DNA of 64,000 bases from Bactrocera neohumeralis (lineage: Eukaryota; Arthropoda; Insecta; Diptera; Tephritidae). Every line of letters begins with the position of its first letter. Position 1 is the stretch's first letter. Under the pieces are notes generated by a model. The model worked only from the letters and a program-made list of their open reading frames with translations, was not told the DNA's origin and searched no databases. The stretch spans positions 30,232,839-30,296,838 of the forward strand of contig NC_065919.1 of assembly GCF_024586455.1 (NCBI RefSeq), in the 5' to 3' direction. Both the position numbers and the translations under genes were made by a program. This document shows, in pieces, positions 1 to 11,634 of the stretch.

Positions 1-119
1 GCTTAATTAAATTAAGTATAAAAATAACTAAAAGATTAAAAAATATATATGTTAAAATCAAATATGTAGACTTAATCTACATTTTTCTCTTATTTCAATG
101 ATGCAATTAATAAAACTTG

Positions 120-470
120 ACACAACTTTCCACGAATAAAGACTTTAGCGTTTGGCACCTTATGACTATAAATTGTTCAAATCCAACAAAACCTGTTCAA
201 GCCTTTAGGTATTTGGACCCCAGTACCTACAGTTTACCTTTTACCGCAAATATGGGTCAATGTGAAATTCAGGGATAATATTTTCCTGACAATGGTATAT
301 CTATGAGTGAAAAAGGGGTTGAATTAGGTTAATATTTCCTATAGCTCCCATATACCTAATATAACGATTTTCGAACATCCAGGTGACTTTATAACGCATA
401 TTTGTGCCTAAAGGGAAAACAATTGGACGAAAACTTCATTTATCTCCATATGATTGGTGATGGTATGTGA
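120..470 (+). repeat. Partial DINE-like repeat, family B
   Basis: Non-coding sequence matching other family B copies in this window: TTGTTCAAATCCAACAAAAC, then CCTTTAGGTATTTGGACC, and a stretch about cleavage into TATATCTATGAGTGAAAAA. It lacks the GTCY microsatellite core and both ends, so it is a fragment. The first 119 bases of the window show nothing recognisable. Confidence 0.55.
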
Positions 471-753
471 TGTACCTTAATAAATCTCAAGTAACGTTTT
501 AATAGTATTTAGTGTTGGCAAAAAAGAACAAATCGGGTCGATGCTACCCCCATCTCCCATATCCTATACATATATGTGTGATGATTTTCGTTTTTCTAAC
601 AAACCTTATATCGAATATGTCGATAAGTGTAGGAGTTATATATTCCAATATGAATGACATGATTTATAGGTACTTATCGTTTCGGCCACTTTTAATATGT
701 CATTCTCTGTAATTTTTTTTTTCGATGCAATCAGTAATGTTTACAATTTCATC

Positions 754-879
754 ATGGAAAGATATACGCAAGAACAACGTTTACAAATTAGAACCGCTCG
801 AAGTAATGAAAATATTGGTGCCGTTCAGGACGTTCTCAAGAATTGGGACTGTCTCAAACCACATCCTGGCGTATTTTGA
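754..879 (+). pseudogene. Transposase remnant, DUF4817-type helix-turn-helix
   Basis: The frame MERYTQEQRLQI starts the same way as the element at 5107-5613 (MERYTIQQRVEI), then continues as SNENIGAVQDVLKNW and HPGVF before stopping. The central helix-turn-helix has been lost by internal deletion. Sequence to about 1250 probably belongs to the same dead element (its terminal repeats could not be placed). This protein type heads a group of Tc1/mariner-related insect elements. Confidence 0.55.
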
Positions 880-1618
880 GAAATGATTTGGGCCTGCATC
901 CTTATAAAATTTGTTCTCACAATTGGACAATTCGCTATATGAAATATTCCAACCATTACAATCATCTAATTAATCGTTAAGGGTGGCATTATACTGATCT
1001 TGACAATCTGTTTTTTTATTTATAGTAGAAAAGTGTGATTATTTCAAGAAATTATGACACTGAATCGTTACAATTAAGTTCTGAATATCGAAGTTAAAGG
1101 CCAACTTACTCCATTTCTTGAGATGAATTGTTCTCCGAAGTTTTCCCTCAAAATGGCCATAGAACATCATTCAAGTGAAGCCTGATTCCACACAAACCAC
1201 GACTTCTTTAGTTTGTAAAAAGAACGAATTCGATGAACCTAATAATATCGAGAACATTTTTTGTTTTTTTGTAACTAAATTTTTTGTGTTGTGACAAGTC
1301 ATATCATCTTATGTATTATTATTATAAATATATATATATTGTAACTAATAATTTTTTTTCAAAAATCCTGAAAATTTGAGCCCTTAATATTAACATTAAG
1401 GACTGGACCAAGGCATGTACACGGGATTCACGGGAATCGCGATATTTTATCTTTACATTTCTATAGCTCAGAGGCTTTTTATGGCATCGCTTTGACTTTA
1501 GACACATATTCCTCAGAATTGAACACTCTACAAAAGTGCCCATTTTGACAAAGTCAAAACTCACACCGGCGAGGTAGTACGGGGCTCTAAACCTGATTTT
1601 ACCACGAAACTCCCGTTT

Positions 1619-2430
1619 TTATACCCTGAACAGGGTATATATCACGAAGTTTGTAACACCCAGAAGGAAGCGTCGGAGACCCTATAAAGTATATATATAA
1701 ATGATCAGTATGTTGAGCTGAGTCGATTTAGTCATGACCGTCTGTCTGTCCGTCCGTCTTTCCGTCCGTCTGTCCGTCTGTCTCTGTAAATATACGAACT
1801 AGTCTCTCAGTTTTTAAGATATCGTTTTGAAATTTTGTAAACGTTATTTTCTCTTCAAAAACCTGCTCATTTGTCGGAACTGCCGATATCGAACCACTAT
1901 AGCATATAGCTGCCATACAATCTAAATGATCGGAATCAAGTTTTTGTATGGAAAACTTTCACATTTGACAATGTATCTTCACAAAAGTTGGTATATATTA
2001 TTTTCTAAGGCAAAACTGTAATCTCCGAAGAAATTTTTAAGATCGGTTAACTATAGCATATAGCTGCCATACAAACTGAATGATCGGAGTCAAATGCTTG
2101 CATGGGAAACTTCCTCATTTGATGATATATCTTCACGAAATTTGGTATGAGTTATTGTTCATAGAAATAAAGTAATATCGGAAGAAATTGTTCAGATCGG
2201 CTCACTATAGCATATAACTGTCATACAAACCGAACGGTAGAAATCAAAAGATTATATCGAAAACTTTCGCATTTGCAGTGGTATCTTCGCGAAATTTGAC
2301 ATGCTTTACTGCTTAAGATAATAACATAATCTTTTCCATACAAATTGGACACATAGTTACTAAAAGAAATGCACCTGTAAAGGGTATATTAGCTTCGGTG
2401 CAGCCGAAGTTAACGATTTTTCTTGTTTTG
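1619..2430 (+). repeat. INE-1/DINE-1-like helentron derivative, family A, near complete
   Basis: Begins CCCTGAACAGGGTATAT and runs through the diagnostic AGACCCTATAAAGTATATAT and TGATCAGTATGTTGAGCTGA blocks to a (GTCT/GTCC)n microsatellite (1740-1780). Three or four degenerate ~150-base subrepeats follow, each with CATATAGCTGCCATACAA. It ends with the hairpin CTTCGGTGCAGCCGAAG and TTTTCTTGTTTT. The layout and motifs match Drosophila DINE-1/INE-1 elements, which are non-autonomous helentrons. No coding capacity; the apparent 62-residue frame over the microsatellite is an artefact. Confidence 0.8.
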
Positions 2431-4189
2431 TATATATCTCGTAAATGACAAGACCTATAGAAAAAATGTACATGACAAACATGTAGGAAATTTTATTTGC
2501 TACAAAAAAGATCCGAGGTCAGAACCGCCATCATTAATACTTCTCGAGATATTCGGCTTTTTAAGTAAGTCTTTATAGAATTTTCATAGGTGGTATGTAA
2601 TAAAAAATCAATGAAATTCCACACAGCCTTAGGGTATTTCCAAGGAAATTTCATGATGGAATTGAAAAAAATTAATAGTTAAAAAAAAAAACACCCTAAT
2701 ATACATATATGGATTCCACCCGAACTTAGCCCTCTTTTATTTGTTTGAAATAGAATTACTTTTAATTTTTTTTCGAGGACCAGAACTTATTCGCTTATAG
2801 GATCTGTTGCATAAGCCTAACATATGATTTTTAAACAACATTGAAATAAATCAAAGGTCAAATTATGTACATACTTACACTTTTTTAGCAACTTACATAC
2901 TGTAATTAATAATGATGTTTGAAATAAGCCCAACTTCGAATTTCAAAAGCAAATATTTAAATTTTGGGGAAAAACTTATTTTTTCCGTATAAATCAATCT
3001 CTCGAAAAAATTAGTTTTGTCCCATACCCAGAAAATAGTCTTTTTTGGCGAAATGATATATTTATATGAGAGACTTCTGATCATTATCTGCTCATGCAGA
3101 AAATTCATAGTCGGTTGACTAAAACAAAAATTTATCCAACACGAAGGTAAGTGAGGTAATTATGATAATGCGACACCTTCGGTTGCTTCCACAGTTGCAG
3201 GGTCACAGCCAAACATACTGTTCTCTCGTAGACATAGCAGCGTGCAAGGGCACACCGTGTCCTTAAACTTATCAGAACCAAAGGCATACATAATACATAC
3301 TTAATAGGCTTAAATTCGTTATATGTACATTTAGTACTTGTAGTATACCTACATTTGTATTTTATGTAATACATACGTTTATATAGCACGAAAAGGCAGG
3401 TGAATATGCTAGAGCTTGCGGGGTTACAATTTCTCTTTAGATATTGCAGTGAAAGTGAGCTGAGGAATATTTGGAGTGGGAGAACTTTCTAACTAAAAGT
3501 TCATTACACTCTTCAGCGGAAACTTTTAGATACGTCAAATTTTAATTGGGCTTAAAATTTTATTAAACGATCTGTTCCTTGTATATTAATCTACCTATGC
3601 CCTTTCCAATGGACAATTTTTGAAATATCACACACTTTATGCATCTTTGGAATTTATAAGCAGAGTATGTAAACGACAGCGTTAAATATTAAAGTCTCCT
3701 TACAGCCGGCCTTGTACCTGAACTAATACCTGATTATCTCACATTGCAGCTTAAATGTTAAATGTGAACATTTGTATGAATATTACCTTAGTCTGTGTGG
3801 GGTTTACGCACCGCTAATGTCATATCCACAAATTGCGTATGAAATATTAACATCTTCTCAATTCCGCATGACAGCTGACAATTTAGATGCAACCATGTAA
3901 ATTTGTGTATGTATGTATAGTATATTCACTGAAATCCCACTTATTTTTACATACTATGTAATTGTCTACTCGGGTACCACAAAAAGGTACACTCTGGGAC
4001 TTCAAGAATTATATATTAAAATTAACACGAGTTAAACGGACTGATGTATACCCTGATAATTGCATTGGCGAAGAAGCCGGTGTCAATAAAAGTGAAATTG
4101 TGCTGTGCCCAACGTAATCAGAGGTGTAAATCATTACCCAGCAAACACACTATGTGTGACAACATGCATAGCTTATATTGTTCAAAGCG
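2431..4189. other. AT-rich region, no gene seen
   Basis: No supported gene. A stretch at 2700-2745 (CCACCCGAACTTAGCCCTC then TTTGTTTG) looks like the terminal end of a family B DINE-like repeat. Short open frames at 2893-3389 lack any family match or splice support. Confidence 0.4.
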
Positions 4190-4197
4190 CAATTCTT

Positions 4198-4520
4198 CTA
4201 TTCGTTTTGTATCTCCTGAGTAGTGTCAAAAGGACGTCTCCGCATTGGCCTTTTGAGTTTGCTCAATAGGCAGAAGTCGCACGAAGCTAAATTAGGCGAA
4301 TATGGTGGTTGCGAAACGATAAGAGCCGTGTTTTGGGCAAAAAAGTCGCTAAGGACCAATGCACTATGACGTGATGTATTATCGAGAGGAACCAAAAGTT
4401 GTGCGCCCACAATTCCAACAGTTTGGCTCGGTGGTAAGAACGCATAATGCACCAAACCACGATAATAACCAGTACCACAGTAGTACCAATTTAAGTAACG
4501 CAAGTTTTCAGATTAACCAC
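4198..4520 (-). pseudogene. mariner transposase C-terminal remnant
   Basis: The frame contains VGAQLLVPLDN, RHSALVLSDFFAQNTALIV, QPPYSPNLASCDFCLLSKLK and RPMRRRPFDTTQEIQNE. This is the C-terminal third of a mariner transposase including the YSPDLAPCD-type catalytic segment, here changed to YSPNLASCD, so the third catalytic position is near-intact but the consensus Asp before the Leu is lost. The N-terminal two thirds are missing. Confidence 0.75.
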
Positions 4521-5106
4521 CAGCAGTAGAGCAATGTTCAAACGTAATTAACTCGTTTTTGAACGGAAGATGGATCAACCATTTTACTCCGGAATTCAAT
4601 CGACAGCCATCCGACTGAATTACGCGCATTTAACCTAATCTGAAGAATAGTATATCGCAAAAGTCATCTGATAAAGTCAAGAGTCTATATTTTGGTATGT
4701 ACATCGAATCATTTTCAACGACTATCCTGATTTTGCGTTTGCTTCTGAAATAAAATGAGCTAATGTATTTTCAAAATTAAAAAGCTTTAAAAGTATTTAA
4801 CTCCACAATTTTATTTATAACTTCATTAGGGTTCACATTTCTTTTATTTTTAAAAAATATATCAAATTTAAACAAATAGCCTGAATCTAAATGATGACAC
4901 ACCCGGCGATACAGCTCTATCAAAAAATCTTACCAACCTTGAGCTACTGGATGACTATGAGCGATGACAAATTGGAGCTGGCATTAGACTTAAAGCTATT
5001 GGTAAAAGCGGTAATAAAAGACAAATAAAGAAGTGCTGAGTTCGGATTTAAATGAATATTGTATCTCTATGTTTTATAAGTTCAACTAGCCTTCATATCC
5101 ATAATA

Positions 5107-5613
5107 ACGGGTTTTTCAATAAGGACGCTACAAAAGTAGACCAATGGGTACTCTCTTTTGACATTTCTCTTGAGTAAGGTTTGCCATTTCAACATGGAAA
5201 GATATACGATCCAACAACGAGTCGAAATTATTAAAATTTACTACCAAAGTTCGCCCTCAACTTTAAGAGCGCTAAGTCCAATTTTTGGTCGTCATAATCG
5301 TCCTGTCAGATCAACAATTGAGCGTCTAGTGGGAAAAGTTGAATCCACAGGCACAGTACAAAATGTTTCAGTGTCTATGAGACAAAGAAGTGCCCGTAGT
5401 GTCGAGAATATTGTTGCAGTTGGCGCATTAATTGAGGTAGACCCAAATCAGCCAATTTATGCTTGAAAACCGTGAAAAATTGGGTTCAGCGTCTGGATTT
5501 CTGCTAGCTTGCCTAATGGTATCGAAAGTACTTTCACAGGAATAATAGAATTTCATTGATATCCCAAACCGTTTTTAAAAAAACTTGTGTAGCGTTCTTA
5601 TTGAAAACCCCGT
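5107..5613 (+). mobile_element. Deleted Tc1/mariner-type element encoding a DUF4817-like HTH
   Basis: Inverted ends ACGGGTTTTTCAATAAGGAC (left) and the reverse complement at 5588-5613 (ACGGGGTTTTCAATAAGAAC), flanked by TA duplications (5105-5106 and 5614-5615). The frame from 5194 to 5466 reads MERYTIQQRVEIIKIYYQ, then LSPIFGRHNRP and SARSVENIVAVGALIEVDPN, a helix-turn-helix domain seen at the start of many insect transposase-like proteins. The catalytic part has been lost, leaving a 507-base MITE-like derivative. Confidence 0.8.
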
Positions 5614-5661
5614 TATAACAATTTTCCTATTTCAACGGACTTCAGACTGCATGTGAGTTAT

Positions 5662-5755
5662 CTTAAAACCCAATTAGGGGTTTCAACACCATTCAGTTGA
5701 ACTGAACGTATTTCGAGCTTCAACTATTTTCAGACGAAGTGTCATTGGTGTTGCT
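5662..5755. repeat. End fragment of a TIR MITE shared with 40876-41562
   Basis: AGGGGTTTCAACACCATTCA and CTTCAACTATTTTCAGACGA closely parallel the left part of the element at 40876. The match stops where LINE sequence begins at about 5756. Confidence 0.45.
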
Positions 5756-6045
5756 AACCTAAAAAATGAGAAAGGCGATGTGACCAAAGATGCCTTCTAT
5801 GAGAGCAAAAACGCACGTCAACAAACACAAGGAAGGTTCGACGTCGAGAAGCTGCAACAGACAGCCGAACGATTTTCTACTCGGCTTGCACTCCTGCTCT
5901 CTGAAAGCATTCATCAACAACTCACATCGTCCACAACACATGCGGGATGGGATATGCCCATTGCCCGACTTGTTATGAGACGGTCATTGCCGGGTTCCTG
6001 CTGGATACTTGTACGATACTTCAATGATGAACGTATAAGAAATTG
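5756..6045 (+). pseudogene. LINE fragment between endonuclease and RT regions
   Basis: Frame 5780-6046 encodes TKDAFYESKNARQQTQGRFDV followed by AERFSTRLALLLSESIHQQ, the linker that precedes the reverse transcriptase in RTE-like insect LINEs. The DNA GATGTGACCAAAGATGCCTT is shared with the copy at 7565, so both come from one family. Truncated on both sides. Confidence 0.6.
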
Positions 6046-7554
6046 AATACTGTGCTCCTGTTCTACGGCTTGTAAGTGATCTATTATCACTTGGCCTTGT
6101 TATGAGACATAATGACAGCTTACGGAATACAAGTAAATTATAGAACTCTTCTGGATGTTATATATAATTGTGGTCATATATAGGCTGATCAATACATAGT
6201 ATAAAACAAAGCCGCTTTTTCTGTCCCTATGTCCCTTTGTATGCTTAAATCTCTAAAACTACGCAACGCAATTTAATGCGGTTCTTTTTTAGTGTGATAG
6301 AGTAATTGAAGAAGAAGTTTTATATGTATAATAACAGCCATTAAATAGGGGAAAAATGTGATGTCGTAAATAATCATTTCCTCTTACATTGCAAACGTAG
6401 GCTGAACCCTAAAAGATTAATTAAAACAATGTACTATAGAAAAGTCCGCGATGGTATATATCTATCTCTTATGGATATCCCACAATAACATTTTTTTGAC
6501 ATTTACTTTTTACGACAAATAATGGCTTTTCGAAGCGATTTTAACCAATACAGCATTAATCCTTATCCAATTAAATACCCTTAATACATTGTTGATATGG
6601 TATAGATCTACAGCCCTTTACAGCATATGATTAAAATGAATATTTTCGAAGATATACATACGTATTACAGAAATAAAAATTGCGAGACTTTTGCGGCGGT
6701 ACAGGGCGGCCGGGGAGGCGGGAGCGCGTCTATATATGTATAGCGCGTCTATATACATATGTATAGCGTGTCGGAGGCCGCGGTTCTCCCTATAACACTT
6801 CGCACAACACTTATTATTATCGAAGCTCTCTAACGATGAATATTTAAACGCAAAATTCGGTTTTATTACAATTAAAGAGCACTCAAACACTCCTCAGAAT
6901 CAGCCTTTCGTTGTTTTTGTTAGATTAGGAACTTGCAAGGCACCCACTTTGCACATAGCTTTTGCGTCTTTAGGACGTCATTGTCTTCGGTTCTCATTTC
7001 GCATTCTTTCTAACTTAGCAAACCTATTTTCAAGGGTTGATTTCCCTGGTGCAGAGCTTAAAGTCAACAGTTTTTTCCCCCAAAATGATCCATTTTTTGT
7101 AAACAAACAAAAGTTGCTTCACAAAAATGCTATATTTCATTAACTAATATTTATAATCTAACTAATAGAAATCATAAAGAAGGTAGTAATAGTATTATCT
7201 ATGTGTCAGCCATAGTAAAGTGTGGACGGGTTCTCTAGCATGTAATAATATATGATTATGAATAATTTAATGATGACTGCCCAATATTGTAGATTTCTAT
7301 GTGGAATACGCATATGTACATACTTTATATGTTGGAATTGTTCTTAAAAGTTCTTTTTTCTGGCTCATTTTAGCACAAAATTAAGAGTCGAAGATTTCTT
7401 CACTTTAACCTAAATTCTTTTGCTTGGTTAGAAAATGTCATCAGCTCAACTTTATTTAAGTCACCTATTAGTATTATGCACTAAATATATTAATTAAAAA
7501 GAAACAACAGCCTCCGATGAAAGACCTCACATTTGATGAAACACAGACACAGAA
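6046..7554. other. No gene; interspersed-repeat sequence and a GC-rich patch
   Basis: Sequence at 6185-6360 (AAAACAAAGCCGCTTTTTCT, ATCTCTAAAACTACGCAACG) looks like a widespread insect interspersed repeat whose family I cannot name securely. A GC-rich patch with short tandem units lies at 6685-6785 and is listed separately. No coding region is supported here. Confidence 0.35.
6690..6785. repeat. GC-rich patch with tandem AGCGCGTCTATATA units
   Basis: Three adjacent units begin AGCGCGTC, AGCGCGTC and AGCGTGTC, each followed by TATATA and GTAT runs. They sit between GCGGCC-rich flanks (GGCGGCCGGGGAGGCGGG and GGAGGCCGCGG). The block stands out in an otherwise AT-rich region and can form imperfect hairpins. 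Confidence 0.6.
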
Positions 7555-7564
7555 GAGAAATACA

Positions 7565-9025
7565 ATGTGACCAAAGATGCCTTTTAAGAGCGGCTGAAGC
7601 GCCTTTATGACAACTCCACCCGCCACTATGTAAAAATTGTGTATGGCGATTTTAACGCCAGGGTGGGCAAAGAATGCATCTTACATAAAACAATTGGAAA
7701 TTCAGCCTGCATGGCGATATCTCTCCAAATGGGTTGAGGCTGATCAACTTCGCAAATGCCCGAAAACGGTTGTCTGTAGTACAGCACAATAATACTCGTA
7801 TTCATCAAAGGTTTTCGACTTTCTACCGAGCCTATTGTGTGAAATATTAAAGCCCACCGCCAACAAACTGATTGGCGCTTTCAGTGTGGCTTTAGACCTG
7901 GAAAATCAACAACCGACCAGATATTCACCATGCGCCAAATCTTGGAAAAGACCCATGAAAAGAAAATCGACACACACCACCTCTTCGTCGATTTCAAAGC
8001 TGCTTTCGACAGCACGAAAAGGAGCTGCCTTTATGCCGCGATTCTGAATTTGGTATCCCCGCAAAACTAATACGGCTGTGTAAACTGACGTTGAGCAACA
8101 CGAAAAGCTCCGTCAGGATCGGGAAGGACCTCTCCGAGCCGTTCGATACCAAACGAGGTTTCAAACAAGAAAAGTAATTCGAGCTACAGAACTTAATCGA
8201 GCAGGTACAACCTTTTATAAGAGTGTACAGCTGTTGGCTTATGCCGATGATATTCACATCATTGGCCTCAACAACCACGCCGTTAGTTCTGCCTTCTCCA
8301 GGCTGAACAAGGAAGCAAAGCAAATGGATCTGGAAGTGAACGAGGGCAAGACGAAATATCTCCTGTCTCGTCGCACTCGCACTTGGCTCTCACGTGACTG
8401 TTGACAGTCATAACTTTGAAATCGTAGATAATTTCGTCTATCTTGGAACCAGTATAAGCACCAGCAACAATGTCAGCCTGGAAATCCAGCACAGAATAAC
8501 TCTTGCCAAAAGGTGCCACATCGGACTGAGTAGGCAATTGAGAAGTAAAGTCCTTTCTCGACGAACAAAAGCCAAACTCTATAAGTCACTCATTATTCCC
8601 GTCCTGCTACATATATGGTGCAGAGGCATGGACGTTGACAACGTTGCGAGTTTTCGAGAGAAAGGTTCTGAAGGGTTGTCCACGGCGAATATCGCATTCG
8701 ATGGAACGATGAGCTGTATGAGATATACGACGACATTAACATAGTTCAGCGAATCAAGAGACAACGGCTGCGCTGGCTAGGTCATGTCGTACGTATGGAC
8801 GAAAACACTTCAGTTCTGAAAGTATTCGACGCAATACCCCCTGAGGGAAGCAGAGGGAGAGGAAGATCTCCACTCCATTGTAAAGACCCGGTGGAGAAGG
8901 ATCTGGCTTAGCTTGGCATCTCCAATTGGCGCCACCTTGTGAAAAGAAGAAAAGACTTGCGCGCTGCTGTTAACTCGGCTATAATCGCGTAAGCGGTGTC
9001 TATGCCAGTAAAGAAGAAGAAGAAG
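7565..9025 (+). pseudogene. RTE-like LINE, internally deleted and frameshifted
   Basis: Pieces of a non-LTR retrotransposon in order. Endonuclease motif KIVYGDFNARVGKE lies near 7635. Reverse transcriptase blocks follow in shifting frames: GKSTTDQIFTMRQILEKTH, HHLFVDFKAAFDST, LEFGIPAKLIRLCKLTLSNT and LLAYADDIHIIGLN (catalytic YADD, near 8238). Next come FVYLGTSISTSNN, then RQLRSKVLSRRTKAKLYKSL and the C-terminal RLRWLGHVVRMDENT. It ends in an AAGAAGAAG tail near 9010-9024. Several frameshifts and a missing stretch after the endonuclease make it non-functional. Confidence 0.8.
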
Positions 9026-9545
9026 TTTCAATACAAAGTCTCATTGCGTTAGATTATGCACGAAGGTAGTAAATAGGCTTTTAGCAGGAAACACAGTTAA
9101 TATGATCTCGATATCTGGTCTTATAGGAATAGAGGCCCAGATGAGTTGGGCTGATCGGGGGCAGCTGGAAACACAATCCACGTAAGCTGCCACAGGCCAT
9201 TCAGCTCATTCAAGGGACCAAAACACTCTTACTTTTAGGCAAAAGGGAGCTCAGCAACAAACTCACATCTTTAGAAAATGAGAAAATTGCATTTCTGATC
9301 CAGATAAAAAGGCACATATTCCACGGCTCCCAATACTCTAATTTAAGAGACATTATTAGCCCGGTATGGGAAAGAATCAGGAATGTTTCCAAATCCACAG
9401 AATTGCTGGATAAGACTTAAATTGGTTACCTTTCAGGGGTATAATGAACCTAAGTGCGGATTTTATTAAGATAACTCACATATTTATCTAGATATACATA
9501 CATATAAACGGTATAGAGTCAAGCTGAAGTTTGAAAATTTTTATA
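9026..9545. other. No gene seen
   Basis: About 500 bases without a supported gene. Sequence around 9165-9400 could be a decayed LINE or LTR fragment, but I found no motif to prove it. Confidence 0.3.
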
Positions 9546-9549
9546 TGAG

Positions 9550-10345
9550 GTGAACTCGATTTTACCCATTATTGACACAGGGTCAACCTTTGCTCAGAAA
9601 AAGAAATTCTTTGAATTTTAATAAAATATAAATAAATAAATATATTGTCCAATTTCGAATAATTTTCGACTATACGAGTATACATATTGTATATACATAT
9701 ATATGTACATATAATGTATAATACATATAAACATTTATTTCGAAAACGGCTCTCAATGTATATACTGTAAAGTGAAAAAATCTTATAGAATTTACTATTT
9801 TGACATATGGTTGTAGCCCGATTTCACCCATTTTCACAATGTAACATAAGAAAATCAAATAATGTTATGACAATATTTGGCTGAAATTGGTCAAGTAGTT
9901 CTAGAGATATAGGATTTCATTCAAACTTGGGCGATGCCACCCCATTTTTCACTTTTGGCAATAACTCCTATGAAGCTTTTTCGTACCATAATTGATTTAA
10001 AATTTAATGTTTTGACGCGATTATTTATTGAATTATCGCCCATTTATTTTAACATTAACATCTAATTTAACCCATTTTCATAGTTAAAAAATAAATATTG
10101 GGAGTATTTATTTTTAGGAATATATTTTGGGGAATATGGTGAACAAACCTATTAGAATTCGGAACCATGCCCACATTCAAAAATTTTCAGCTCAAAGATG
10201 CCCTTTCCACTGCGATACCCTATACCAAATAACCATTTTTTATCTGCAATACCGACCCCTCTTGGGTGCCTGGAAACACATCTATCAAGTTTCATCAATA
10301 TATCTAAATTTTTATTCAAGTTACCGCTTATACAGGCTAATGGAT
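9550..10345 (-). repeat. DINE-like repeat, family B, reverse orientation
   Basis: Read on the minus strand, TTACTTGAATAAAAATTTAG-like sequence then GATGAAACTTGATAG match the block after the microsatellite in the full copies at 25575 and 42955. The GTCY core has been lost. The exact ends are not visible. Confidence 0.5.
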
Positions 10346-10806
10346 AGACTCATGAATAGTGTCTGTGGCATAGCTGAACTTCTTACTATGCAATCCTATT
10401 TTTCTAATACAGAACTCAGATGATTAACTTTCATTTTTAGTCCTTTGTTAACAACAACTTTACTTCGGCCGTTTTGCTTTCTGTTAATTCCATAGGAGAT
10501 CAAACTATCTATTATGTGTTACTTCTCCAAGGTAAATCACTTCATTTAATTGGTATGTATACCAATTTATGGTACATACATATGTGTTTCAAAGTTATCT
10601 AATAAAATAGTTTTCCGGAGTTATCTAATAAAATAGCCGGCCTCCGAACGATAAATAACCTTTTTGACTCTTATAAAATCACATCAATTATTCCTAAGTC
10701 TTCATTTGTACAAAAATAATTCTATTTTACACATTTAATTATTTTATTTTATTTTACACTTCTCAATTACAAATATTTGGTAGGCCACTTTCAAGGACAC
10801 ATTATT

Positions 10807-11332
10807 CTAATCATCATCATCAAATAAAAAATAGTCTGTAACATCTTCGCTTTTAGTAGTGGGATCAATGTTTTGAATGGAGCTGAGATCTGATGGTAAC
10901 AATTCGGCAGCACCCAATTCTGTTGGTGGGTACATCACTGTTTTAGGTATCACGGGCGGTTTCACAAATACTCTGGTCAAATTAAGAGCGCGCTGTTGAT
11001 CACGTAAGCTTTTATAAAGCTCCGGAAAGCTCTTTTCAAATTGCACACGTACTTTCAGGAAATGATCCAGAATACTGGGTGTGAGTATGTTGTTTGTGTA
11101 ACCACGCGAATTCCGTTTTAAGCGTTTGCTATTTAAATATGCTTCATAACTTCCACCACCCACATAGAGAGGATAGTGCAAATCATACGATTTGTGATTC
11201 CATGGATCGCTTTCATATAATGGTACAGATTGTAACTCCATAAAAGGTGTTAAGATATTCGGACTGAAGCTGAAAATCGACCCTACATTTTCAGGATCCA
11301 TAGAAGATGAACTTTCTGGATTAACACTAGAG
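10807..11332 (-). CDS. dec-1: dec-1 second alternative 3' coding exon
   Basis: The reading frame ends in the acidic FLFDDDD followed by a stop. An acceptor at GATCAG (11335-11333) opens the exon in phase 2. The only strong phase-2 donor I found upstream is AG|GTATGA inside the long 3' exon at 12398/12397. Joining 13452-12398 to 11332-10807 gives 527 codons with the frame kept, so a third precursor of about 1667 residues is predicted. The exon encodes a patchily hydrophilic segment with an RLKRNSRG basic site and a conserved-looking stretch from SILDHFLKVRVQFEKSF to ALNLTRVFVKPP. An AATAAA-type signal lies about 60 bases downstream (near 10740-10750). Exon use is inferred from phase and site strength only. 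Confidence 0.6.
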
Positions 11333-11634
11333 CTGATCAACGTGATTTTGAATGAGTTTTGGAGATGGAGATATGTGATGATCATTGGCCGCATTTATGG
11401 GGTGAGCATGAAATGATAAATGTAAGAGAAATTTCAAAAATGAGCAATCGTTGTAATGGAATTCTAAATGCAGTAAGAAAACTTAATCAAAATAAAACAA
11501 TTAAAACCAGCTATGCAAGTATTATTTAACAGACCTTGAAATTTGAGATATGTATAATTATTATATGTCCTTATTTTTCTATATAACTTATGAATAATCA
11601 ATATAATTTATATAAATATATGACTTCTCTATCA

